The notes beneath the pieces are model-generated. The model ran no database searches. It had not been told where the DNA came from and was given only the letters and a program-made list of their open reading frames with translations. A program made the translations under genes and the position numbers. From Thermoleophilia bacterium (lineage in GTDB: Bacteria; Actinomycetota; Thermoleophilia; Gaiellales; Gaiellaceae), in the NCBI GenBank assembly GCA_025929425.1, contig JAICME010000005.1, positions 1 to 47,384 of the forward strand: 47,384 nucleotides of DNA. Direction: 5' to 3'. Position 1 is the stretch's first letter; every line of letters begins with the position of its first letter. Positions 31,621-41,703 of this stretch are shown in pieces.

Positions 31621-31782
31621 ATGGACCGGCGCGTCATGTGGCTCTTCGTCCTGGTCGGCTCGACCATCGGTGGGCTTGTGCCGGAGGCGTGGGGCGGCAG
31701 CGCTTTCGGCCTCGCCTCCCTCGCCCTCGGCTGCCTCGGCGGCCTTGCGGGGATCTGGGCTGCCTTCCGGCTCACGGGCTAG
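31621..31782 (+). CDS. 53-aa small membrane protein
   Basis: MDRRVMWLFVLVGSTIGGLVPEAWGGSAFGLASLALGCLGGLAGIWAAFRLTG, read directly from sequence; two TM-like helices. Confidence 0.6.
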   Translation: MDRRVMWLFVLVGSTIGGLVPEAWGGSAFGLASLALGCLGGLAGIWAAFRLTG

Positions 31783-31997
31783 CTGCTCAGGATCCGGCGC
31801 AGGAACTCCGGCTCGGGCACCGAGCCGTCCCCGCGGGGCTCGCCGTCGACCACGACGCGCGGCACCGCCCAGACCTGCATCTCCTGCGACAGCTGCGGGA
31901 ACTCGTTCGCCTCGATCGCCGTCGCCGAGACGCGCTCCGAGGCGAAGGCACATCGATACGCCAGCAGCACGACTGGCTTCGTTACCAACGCGCGCAA
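31779..31997 (-). pseudogene. Truncated duplicate of the PDO-like selenoprotein gene 3' end
   Basis: VVLLAYRCAFASERVSATAIEANEFPQLSQEMQVWAVPRVVVDGEPRGDGSVPEPEFLRRIL versus the same C-terminus at 33266-33463; lacks the UxxC/CxxC site. Confidence 0.8.
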
Positions 31998-32362
31998 ATA
32001 GCGAACTTTTCCGCATTAAGCGTCCAAGGCGATAATCACGGGACGATGTTGATTGGAGTCCTTTCGTCGATGAGGGTTCCGTCCGGAGCGGAAACGGAGC
32101 AGCGCCAGTTCGCCAAGCCTGTCCGCGTCATCTTGCGACTCAAACACTCGCTACCGGAGGGCGCGGTGATCCACGCCGTCCTGCCCGACACGCTCCTGGA
32201 GTTCGAGGAGACGCTGGCGCGCGGCGAGCTCGACTGCTGCAGAGCTGCCCTGACGGAGAACGCCGTCTTGCGAGAGACGGATCGCTCGAGGGAGCCAGTG
32301 CCCCGAAGCGGCACCTGAGCGACGGCTTGACCGCAAGCCTTGGTGCTAGCGATAATGGTGCT

Positions 32363-33265
32363 ATGGCTGTGCGTGTTGCGCGTTTGCCCTTTTCGCTCGA
32401 GCCTCTGATGGCGGAGGCGAAGCGGCGGGCGAGACTGCGGCGGCTGCTCGTGGCGCTGATCGTGGTTGTTGTTGCTGCGGCCGCCGCGGTGCTCACGGTT
32501 GAGCTGCGAGGTCGGGGGTCGGTACCTCCGATACCGGCAAACCTCACCGTGCTCGTTGTGAGTGAGGGCTTTCGCGGCCACAGCACACTGCCCCTGCTCC
32601 GGGGGATCGGCGGGCGCGCACTCTTCCATCTCAAGTGCGATCCGGCCAGCGGCAACGTGGCGGACCCCGCCAAGGCCTGTGAGGCGATCGCTGCGCAGCC
32701 CAGCCTCGTCACGAATCCGAAGCCCTACTCCGCCAGCGGCCCACTCGCTGGGCCGCCCATGCAAGTCTGTCATCGGCATCCTGCGAAGCTCTGCCCGGCA
32801 AACGGCCCCGACTACTTCAAAATCACGGGCAGCGTGAACGGGAAGCCCGTCCACTTCGCCGGTGGGGGGATCTTCGCGACGGACGTGGCGCTAGTCGAGA
32901 AGCTCGGCCTCGCCGGACGGTACGGAAAGCCCGTTGTTCGTCTCGAATCGCGACGCCACGACTTCGTCGCGATGAACCACACCCGTGTGTTCGCGCCCGG
33001 GGTGCTGCGGCCAGGCGACCTCGTCACCTGCCGTGCCACCCATAGCTACGAAGGCTTCCCGCTGGAGATGAGCGTCCCCGTCCATCGGGGGAACGCGTCG
33101 GAGGAGTCGTCCGCCATGGCGGGTCTGATGGCGATCAGAATCCGAGCCGACGGCACAGTCCTCGCCTCCTGCTTCCCGCGCGACCGCCTGCCGCTCGACG
33201 AACGAGGCCGGACCACCTACCCGAAGAACTGGCCGCCGAAGAGTCTCCGATCCCGAGGCCCCTAG
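32363..33265 (+). CDS. Membrane-anchored hypothetical protein
   Basis: Basic N-terminus then one TM (LLVALIVVVVAAAAAVLTV) and extracytoplasmic domain with paired cysteines. Confidence 0.7.
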   Translation: MAVRVARLPFSLEPLMAEAKRRARLRRLLVALIVVVVAAAAAVLTVELRGRGSVPPIPANLTVLVVSEGFRGHSTLPLLRGIGGRALFHLKCDPASGNVADPAKACEAIAAQPSLVTNPKPYSASGPLAGPPMQVCHRHPAKLCPANGPDYFKITGSVNGKPVHFAGGGIFATDVALVEKLGLAGRYGKPVVRLESRRHDFVAMNHTRVFAPGVLRPGDLVTCRATHSYEGFPLEMSVPVHRGNASEESSAMAGLMAIRIRADGTVLASCFPRDRLPLDERGRTTYPKNWPPKSLRSRGP

Positions 33266-33910
33266 CTAGGCCGGGAGCGCAAGGATCCGCCGGAGGAACT
33301 CGGCCTCCGGGACAGCACCGTCCCGGCGCGGCTCACCGTCGACGACGATCCGCGGCACCGCCCACACGCCCATCTCCTGGGACAGCTGCGGGAACTCGTT
33401 CGCCTCGATGGCGGTCGCGGTCACCCGCTCCGAGGCGAGGGCGCATCTGTACGCCAGCAGCACGGCCGGCGGGCAGTGCGGTCAGGTCGGAGTGACGAAC
33501 ACGTCGAGCGTGAGGTCTCGGTCGAGCGTTTCGAGCGCAGCGAGCGACTCCGCCCGCAGCGACGGCGTGTCGCGTCCGGCTTCGAGGATCGCGCCGATGA
33601 GCGAGCTGAGCTCGTAGCCCCACGGCAGTCCGTCGTACCGCACCCCGACGTCCCGACCCTCGGGCCGGATGGAGACGGCAGGGAAGCGCGGGAAGCCGTC
33701 CGGCTCCTGCTCCACCCGGTAGGCCACGTTCTCGCCCAGCTCGGCGAGCCCCTCGCAGACCCGCTCCATCTCGGCGCCGAAGTCGATGTCCTGCGCACCC
33801 GCCAGCGGAGTCTCCTCCGGCCCCACCGCCACGAGCAGCTCTACGGGCCGCTCGAGCTCGGCGAACCATCCTCGGACCTTCGTCTCCTCTTCGGCGCGCA
33901 GGAGCGCCAT
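33266..33910 (-). CDS. Candidate selenoprotein: PDO/glutaredoxin-like protein, UGA at 33482-33484 = Sec (LDVFVTPT-U-PHCPPAVLLAYRCALASERVTATAIEANEFPQLSQEMGVWAVPRIVVDG), about 214 aa
   Basis: ORF-track fragments 33482..33910 and 33266..33463 are in frame across one TGA; the stop aligns with the first Cys of the CPYC motif in PDO-type FVTPTCPYCP; cis-Pro region AVPRIVVDG follows. Confidence 0.88.
33452..33471 (-). promoter_or_regulatory. Candidate bacterial SECIS element of the PDO-like gene
   Basis: Minus-strand CGCCGGC-CGUGCU-GCUGGCG: 7-bp stem with one G-U pair, 6-nt loop at +18 to +23 after UGA. Confidence 0.65.
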
Positions 33911-33914
33911 CGGC

Positions 33915-35345
33915 CTAGCCTCGGCCGTAGAGGTCGTCGATCGCCTGCTCGAGCTCGTCGAGTCGCGCGGCTCCGAATGCGCGAATCGTCCCGTCGGAAT
34001 CGACCACGACGTTGGTGGGCACGCCGCGCACGCCGAGGGCGCCCGCGAGCTCCGCCCCCGGATCGAGGAGGATCGGCCCCTTGATGCCCCACATGTCGCA
34101 GAAACGCTCGACCTCGGGGCGCGGCTCGGTCCCTTCCCAGATGTCGACGAGGATTACTTCGAGACCCGACCGGGCCGCCTCGCGCATGCGCAGTTCCTCG
34201 AGGAACGGCGCCTCCGCGTTGCACGGTCCTCACCAGGAGGCGAAGAAGTTGAGGATGTACTTCTTCTCGGCCCAGTCGCGATTCGTCTTCCGCTCGCCCG
34301 TCCAGTAGTCCTCGAGGGCGAACGGCGGCAGCTGGTCGCCGATGAACGGGCTCGGTGGCTCGACGACGGGCGCCGGCGGCCGGGCTGCGAGCAGATCCTC
34401 CACGATCGAGATGGTCTGGCTGCCGGCGTTCGCGACGAGGATCTGGCCGTTGCGCGGGTCGACCACGACACCACCCGGGCCGTGTCCGACCGGGATCTGC
34501 GACCACTCGGCGCCGTCGGCCACACCGAGGACGCTCAACGACCCCGCGCCACGGTTCGTGACGTAGACGCGGTCGTGCGCCGGCGCGACCGTGAGACCGA
34601 CGGGTGCCTGGCCGGTGCGGATCTCCTCCACGACCTCGATCGCGTCGAGGTCGACTCGCGACACCGTCCCCGCGATGGAATTGACGATGAAGGCCTCGCC
34701 GCGTTCGGGGACGATCCCGATCGCGCAGGTGCCGGTGCCGAGCTCGAGCCGGCCGATCTCCTCGAAGGAGTCGGCGTCGTAGAAGTTCGCGGACGCGGCG
34801 ACGAAGTTGACGCAGATCGCGAGGCGCCGGGTCGGATCGACGCCGATCGCCCCTGCCCCCGGTTCGGCGTCGACCGTCGCCACGGTCTCGAGCGTGTCGA
34901 GGTCGATCACGCTCATCGTGGAGCCGAGCGAGTTGCCGACGTAGAGGCGGCGGAACTCCGGGACGTGGGTCAGGCCGGAGGGATAGCCCCCGACCGGCAA
35001 GGCCGTCTCCACCTCGAGTGTCGCCGAGTCGATGATCGTCACCTGGTCGGAGTGCGCGTCTGCGCTGAAGACCCGGCCCGTCTCTTCGTCGAGGCCGATG
35101 TCGATCGGCTCCGCTCCGGTCGCGATCTCGGCGATCACCTCGTGCGACTCGAGATCGACGACCGAGACGAAGTCGCTGCGCGAGCAGGCGACGAACGCAC
35201 GTCGGCGCAGGTTGTCGACGGCGATTCCCTCGGGGTCGAGGCCGACCGCGATCTCGGCGATCTCCCTCCAGGGAGAGCGCGAGTCGATCCTGCACGCGGC
35301 TCCGACGGGGAAGGCCGGGTCGTCTCTCTCGCCGGTCACCGCCAT
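33915..35345 (-). CDS. Candidate selenoprotein: YVTN beta-propeller fused to TlpA/ResA-like thioredoxin domain, UGA at 34230-34232 = Sec (KKYILNFFASW-U-GPCNAEAPFLEEL), about 476 aa
   Basis: ORF-track fragments 34230..35441 and 33915..34187 are in frame across one TGA; FFASW[C]GPC is the canonical TlpA active site; repeated propeller blades (VSVVDLESHEVIAEIATGAEPIDIGLDEETGRVFSADAHSDQVTIID). Confidence 0.9.
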
Positions 35346-35481
35346 GTGATTCGCGAGTATCGCCTTTCCTGACGACGGAGAGAAGAGGAACCGGGCCGGG
35401 ATCGCTAGGATCGTTCCCGCTCTGGGCGACGGCGTTCTCATCTACGGCGATTCGTTCCGCTCCGCGGACCTACGGCATGCG

Positions 35482-36561
35482 GTGCCCCTCGGGGTGCCGG
35501 ATCCGTTCCTCTACGCCGAGGAGAACGGCTCGCGGCACGTGTTCTCCAACTCGATGGAGGCCGCCCGGCTGCGCGAGCTCGGGCTCTTCGACGTCCACGT
35601 CCATGAGGAGTTCGGCGTCGACGAGCTGATGAAGTCGGGCATCCCTCGGCGCGAGATCACGGCGCAGCTCGCGTTGCGCGCCGTGCAGAGCCTCGGCTCC
35701 AGGCGTTTCATCGTGCCCTACGCCTTCCCGGTGTGGCTCGCCGACCGGCTGCGCGCCGACGGAATCGAGCTCGACGTGGACCAGGAGCATTTCGACGAGC
35801 GCCGCCGGGCGAAGACCGAGGCGCAGGTCGCGGGGATGAGGCGCGCGCAGCGTGCGGCCGAGGCTGCAATGGACGCGTGCCGCGAGCTTCTCCGCCGGTC
35901 CGAGATCAGCGGCGACCGGCTTCTTCTCGACGGCGAACAACTCACCGTGGAGCGCGTGAAGGCGGACCTGAACGTCGTCTTCGCCGCGCACGACACGACC
36001 GCCGACGAATACATCGTCGCGCCCGGCGCGCAGGGTGCGGTCGGCCACGACATGGGCTCCGGGCCGATTGCGCCGAGCTCGCCGCTCGTCGTCGACATCT
36101 TCCCGCGCGACAACGCTTCCGGCGTCTACACCGACATGACCCGCACCTTCGTCGTCGGCGACGTCCCGGACGACGTGCGCGAGTGGCACCGCCTCGTCAA
36201 GGAGGCGCTCGACCGGGCGGTCGCGGAGACGAAACCCGGTGCCGACACGCGCGCGATCTTCGACGGAACCTGCGAGATCTTCGAGGCGGCCGGTGAGCAG
36301 ACTCAGCGCACGAAGACGCCGGGTGTGCCGCTCGTCGACGGCTTCTTCCACGGCCTCGGTCACGGAGTGGGCCTCGAGGTGCACGAGCAGCCGGGCCTGG
36401 GCCTGACTTCCGACCAGCAGCTCGTCACGGGCGATGTGATCACGATCGAGCCCGGCCTGTACCGCGCCGGCTACGGCGGGGTGCGGCTCGAGGACATCGT
36501 CCTCGTGACCGAGACCGGCGCCGAGGTTCTCACGGATTACCCGTACGACCTCGAACCTTGA
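35482..36561 (+). CDS. M24-family aminopeptidase P / Xaa-Pro peptidase (true start may be upstream; IARIVPALGDGVLIYGDSFRSADLRHAVP is in frame)
   Basis: VVDIFPRDNASGVYTDMTRTF, FFHGLGHGVGLEVHEQP, GDVITIEPGLY. Confidence 0.92.
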   Translation: MPLGVPDPFLYAEENGSRHVFSNSMEAARLRELGLFDVHVHEEFGVDELMKSGIPRREITAQLALRAVQSLGSRRFIVPYAFPVWLADRLRADGIELDVDQEHFDERRRAKTEAQVAGMRRAQRAAEAAMDACRELLRRSEISGDRLLLDGEQLTVERVKADLNVVFAAHDTTADEYIVAPGAQGAVGHDMGSGPIAPSSPLVVDIFPRDNASGVYTDMTRTFVVGDVPDDVREWHRLVKEALDRAVAETKPGADTRAIFDGTCEIFEAAGEQTQRTKTPGVPLVDGFFHGLGHGVGLEVHEQPGLGLTSDQQLVTGDVITIEPGLYRAGYGGVRLEDIVLVTETGAEVLTDYPYDLEP

Positions 36562-36660
36562 CTAACCCATGCGAAATCGGGTAAAGCTGCGTCAAATACA
36601 TCGGGGGACGAACGGGTAACCCTCGGGGGTGTCCGCCGCCTCCCAAGCTAGGAGGGCTGG

Positions 36661-37323
36661 ATGAGCGCACTGTCTTCCGACCGGCCGGTGCAGTTGGTCG
36701 AGGGCACACCGGCCGCCGATCCCGCGCCGCTCGGGCTGGCGGGATTCGCGCTGACGACGTTCCTGCTCAGCGGGCACAACGCGAGCTTCATCAACGACGC
36801 GATCTGGATCGGGCCAGCGCTGTTCTACGGCGGCCTGGCCCAGTTCTGCGCCGGGATGTGGGAGTTCCGCAACCGGAACGTGTTCGGCGCGACCGCGTTC
36901 TCGACGTACGGCGGCTTCTGGATGGGGCTCGGGATCGTCGTGGTCCTCGCCGACGTCTCGAAGACGTTCGCGGCGAGCCTCACCGCGGCGAACATCACCA
37001 ACGCCCTCGCGTGGTTCCTGTTCTCGTTTGCCGTCTTCAACACCTACATGCTGATCGCCAGCATGCGCGTGAATGTCGGGGTGTTCATGGTCTTCCTGAC
37101 CCTGGAGATCACCGAGATCTTGCTCGTGATCGGTTTCTTCAGGCTCTCGCACAACCCGAACGCGACGTGGGTGCTCCATGCGGGCGGCTGGGCCGGCGTC
37201 ATCACCGCGGGCGTCGCCTGGTACGTGTCGGCGGCGGGCGTGTGGAACGGCGTCGCAGGCCGAGTGGTACTGCCCGTCGGTCGGCCCCTCGTGTCGCAGA
37301 CCCGGGTGGCGGCGACGGCTTAG
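36661..37323 (+). CDS. SatP/YaaH family acetate transporter
   Basis: PAPLGLAGFALTTFLLSGHNA..GPALFYGGLAQFCAGMWEFRNRNVFGATAFSTYGGFWMGLG. Confidence 0.93.
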   Translation: MSALSSDRPVQLVEGTPAADPAPLGLAGFALTTFLLSGHNASFINDAIWIGPALFYGGLAQFCAGMWEFRNRNVFGATAFSTYGGFWMGLGIVVVLADVSKTFAASLTAANITNALAWFLFSFAVFNTYMLIASMRVNVGVFMVFLTLEITEILLVIGFFRLSHNPNATWVLHAGGWAGVITAGVAWYVSAAGVWNGVAGRVVLPVGRPLVSQTRVAATA

Positions 37324-37355
37324 GATCCAGCTAGCGACAAGGAAGGAGGCCGTTC

Positions 37356-39335
<1,980 letters not shown>

Positions 39336-39340
39336 AAGCT

Positions 39341-39364
39341 AGGGGGAGCCTTCGGGCTCCCCCT
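39341..39364 (+). terminator. Terminator hairpin after acs
   Basis: AGGGGGAGCC-TTCG-GGCTCCCCCT, 10-bp stem with UUCG tetraloop. Confidence 0.8.
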
Positions 39365-39394
39365 GACCCTCGACCTGCGCAAGAATCCGGGGGC

Positions 39395-39844
39395 ATGGGC
39401 GCGGAGTCACTCCAGCCCGAGGAGCACCGCCGCCTCGGCATCGATCTGTACAACCGGACCTGGACGCTGATGGACTCCCCCGGCGACGAGATGCTCCACT
39501 GTGCGCATGCGTCCGCGTACCACTGGATGCAGGCGGGCGGGACCACGGCGAACCGCGCGCGTAGCGAGTGGCTCTGCTCTCGGGTCTACGCACTGCTCGG
39601 CCGATCCGAGCCTGCACTGCATCACGCGCGCAGGTGCATCGAGCTCGTCGAGTCCGCGTCGGACGAGATGGAGGACTGGGATCTCGCCGCCGCGCACGAG
39701 GCGCTTGCGCGTGCTCACCTCGCGGCGGGCGAGGTCGACGAGGCTCGCCGCCATTTCGAGCTCGGCCGCGAGGAGGCCGCGAAGATCGCGGAAGAGGACG
39801 ACCGGAAGCACGTCGAAGCGGATCTCGCGTCTCTCCCCCTGTAA
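39395..39844 (+). CDS. TPR-like hypothetical protein
   Basis: Helical repeat-like alpha-hairpins (AAAHEALARAHLAAGEVDEARRHFELGREEA). Confidence 0.7.
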   Translation: MGAESLQPEEHRRLGIDLYNRTWTLMDSPGDEMLHCAHASAYHWMQAGGTTANRARSEWLCSRVYALLGRSEPALHHARRCIELVESASDEMEDWDLAAAHEALARAHLAAGEVDEARRHFELGREEAAKIAEEDDRKHVEADLASLPL

Positions 39845-39849
39845 GAGGG

Positions 39850-40413
39850 TTGGCGCCGTCCGCGGCGAATGGTAAAAACTCGCGCTACGAGCGGCTGCGG
39901 AGGTTGAAGGCACTCCAACGGGCGGATTCCGGGCCAGGTGCCAACTGGGCCGCCGACCTCGCAAGCGCCGCCGCCCGTCCTTCTTCGATCTACGCCGGGC
40001 AAGATCTGCTCGGCGTGCGCATCCCGGTGCTCAGCGTCTCGGCGGCAGCTCTCGCCGCGGCAGGCGCCCTCGTCAGCCTGGTCCTCGGCTTCCTCATCCT
40101 CGGCGAGGATCTCGCGGGCTTCGTCCCCTCGCGCTGGCTGGCCCTCTTCGCCGCATCGTCCGCCGCTACGTTCGCGCTCCTGATCGCCGCGGTGGTGAGC
40201 GGGAGGCGCGCTCTCGGGCTTCGCGGCCTGCGCTCGGCGGCAGACTCGCCATTCTTCTGGGAGACCGTCCTCAGCACAGCTGCAGCCGTGGCGTTCGGGA
40301 CGGCCGGCGGCCTCAGCCGCAGCTTCCCTGCCTATCTGTTCCTGGCGAGCATCCTCGCCGTCTACGTCACCCTCGCCCGCTGGACATGGTGGACGTGGCG
40401 CGGGCTGCGCTAG
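39850..40413 (+). CDS. Membrane protein, four TM-like segments (start uncertain)
   Basis: Hydrophobic segments; TTG start plausible. Confidence 0.6.
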   Translation: MAPSAANGKNSRYERLRRLKALQRADSGPGANWAADLASAAARPSSIYAGQDLLGVRIPVLSVSAAALAAAGALVSLVLGFLILGEDLAGFVPSRWLALFAASSAATFALLIAAVVSGRRALGLRGLRSAADSPFFWETVLSTAAAVAFGTAGGLSRSFPAYLFLASILAVYVTLARWTWWTWRGLR

Positions 40414-41669
40414 CCGTCGAGCAAGGGCTCGAAGTGTGAGGGGTCGTCGAACGGGCCGATTACCGCGAGCCGCAGGCGGTCACCGGTGATCAACTCGGAC
40501 GCAACGCGCGCGACGTCGTCGCTCGTCACCGCGTCGAGCCCGTGTACCACCTCCTCGGGATCGGGAAGGCGACGCTCGAGGACCTCCTTCCGCAGGCCGA
40601 ACATGATCAGCCCCTGCGGGCTCTCGAGTTGCAGGACGAAGCGGCCCTTGGCGAAGTTGCGCGCCTTCTCGAGCTCGTCCGCCGGGAGCGGCTCCGACGC
40701 GATCTTGCGCAGCTCCGTGGCGATCGTCGAGACGGCGTCGTCGATGCGGCCGATGTCCACGCCCGCCTGGGAGTAGAGCGTGCCGGCATCGGTGTAGCTG
40801 TGGTTGAGCCCGTAGACGTAATAGGCGAGCCCGCGCCGCTCGCGAACCTCGGTGAAGAGGCGGGAGGACATCCCGCCGCCGAGCGCGGTCGCGAGCAGCT
40901 GGAGCGAATAGCGGTCGGGATGGTCGAGCGGAACGCTGTGCACGCCGAGGGAGACGTGTGCCTGCTCGGATTCCTTCGTCTCGACCCGGACCCGGCCGTT
41001 CACGTACGGCGCCGCCGGTTCCGGCTCCCCCGTCTCGGCGTCGACGAGGTCGCCGAGCAGCTCCTGCGCCCGCTCGATCAACCCGTCGCCGATCCTGCCG
41101 GCGACGCCGAGCACCATCCGCGAAGGCTTGTACCAGCGGTCGAGATAGCCCATGAACGTGTCACGGGTGGCGGCGCGGATCGTCTCCTTGGTGCCGATGA
41201 GATCGCGGCCGAGCGCCTGGTCGCCCCACAGGAGGTGCTCGTAGACGCCGCCGATGTAGTCGCGCGGCGTGTCGTAGTACATGTTCATCTCCTCGATGAT
41301 CACGCCCTTCTCACGCTCGATCTCCTGCGCGTCGAAGCGGGAGTTGCGGAGCATGTCGACGAGGACGTCGAGCGCGACGTCGCGGTGCTCGGCCGCGCAC
41401 TTCACGTAGTAGGCCGTGCTCTCCTTGCCCGTGAAGGCGTTGAACTCGCCGCCGATCGCGTCGATCTCGCCGGCGATCTGGCGGGCGGTCGGCCGCCGCT
41501 CCGTTCCCTTGAAGAACATGTGCTCCGCGAAGTGCGCGATCCCGCCCGTCTCGACGGTCTCGTAGCGGGAGCCGGCGGCGAACATGAACATCACCACGAC
41601 CGACTGCGCGTACGGGAGGTCGGCCGTGAGGACGCGCAGGCCGTTGTCGAGCGTGTTGCGTTGGAACAC
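40410..41669 (-). CDS. M16-family zinc metallopeptidase
   Basis: GGIAHFAEHMFFKGTERR (HxxEH), NAFTGKESTAYYVKC, GGGMSSRLFTEVRERRGLAYYVY. Confidence 0.95.
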   Translation of the reverse strand: MFQRNTLDNGLRVLTADLPYAQSVVVMFMFAAGSRYETVETGGIAHFAEHMFFKGTERRPTARQIAGEIDAIGGEFNAFTGKESTAYYVKCAAEHRDVALDVLVDMLRNSRFDAQEIEREKGVIIEEMNMYYDTPRDYIGGVYEHLLWGDQALGRDLIGTKETIRAATRDTFMGYLDRWYKPSRMVLGVAGRIGDGLIERAQELLGDLVDAETGEPEPAAPYVNGRVRVETKESEQAHVSLGVHSVPLDHPDRYSLQLLATALGGGMSSRLFTEVRERRGLAYYVYGLNHSYTDAGTLYSQAGVDIGRIDDAVSTIATELRKIASEPLPADELEKARNFAKGRFVLQLESPQGLIMFGLRKEVLERRLPDPEEVVHGLDAVTSDDVARVASELITGDRLRLAVIGPFDDPSHFEPLLDG

Positions 41670-41703
41670 CGTCACCCCGCGCGATCGTATAGACGTATCC
41701 CTC

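Noticed and set aside
31779-31997. Truncated PDO-like fragment as a third thioredoxin selenoprotein
   Set aside because: Upstream codons show no UGA or CxxC; sequence similarity stops before the active site.
32046-32318. Plus-strand ORF MLIGVLSSMRVPSGAETEQRQ.. between the PDO repeats
   Set aside because: No recognisable family, weak initiation context, lies in the degenerate segment; insufficient support as a gene.
33482-34232. Treating the two TGA interruptions as nonsense mutations, sequencing errors or pseudogenes
   Set aside because: Both fall exactly at catalytic Cys positions of thioredoxin motifs, frames are otherwise intact, and the same window contains a bona fide Sec fdhA; still needs read-level and SECIS confirmation.
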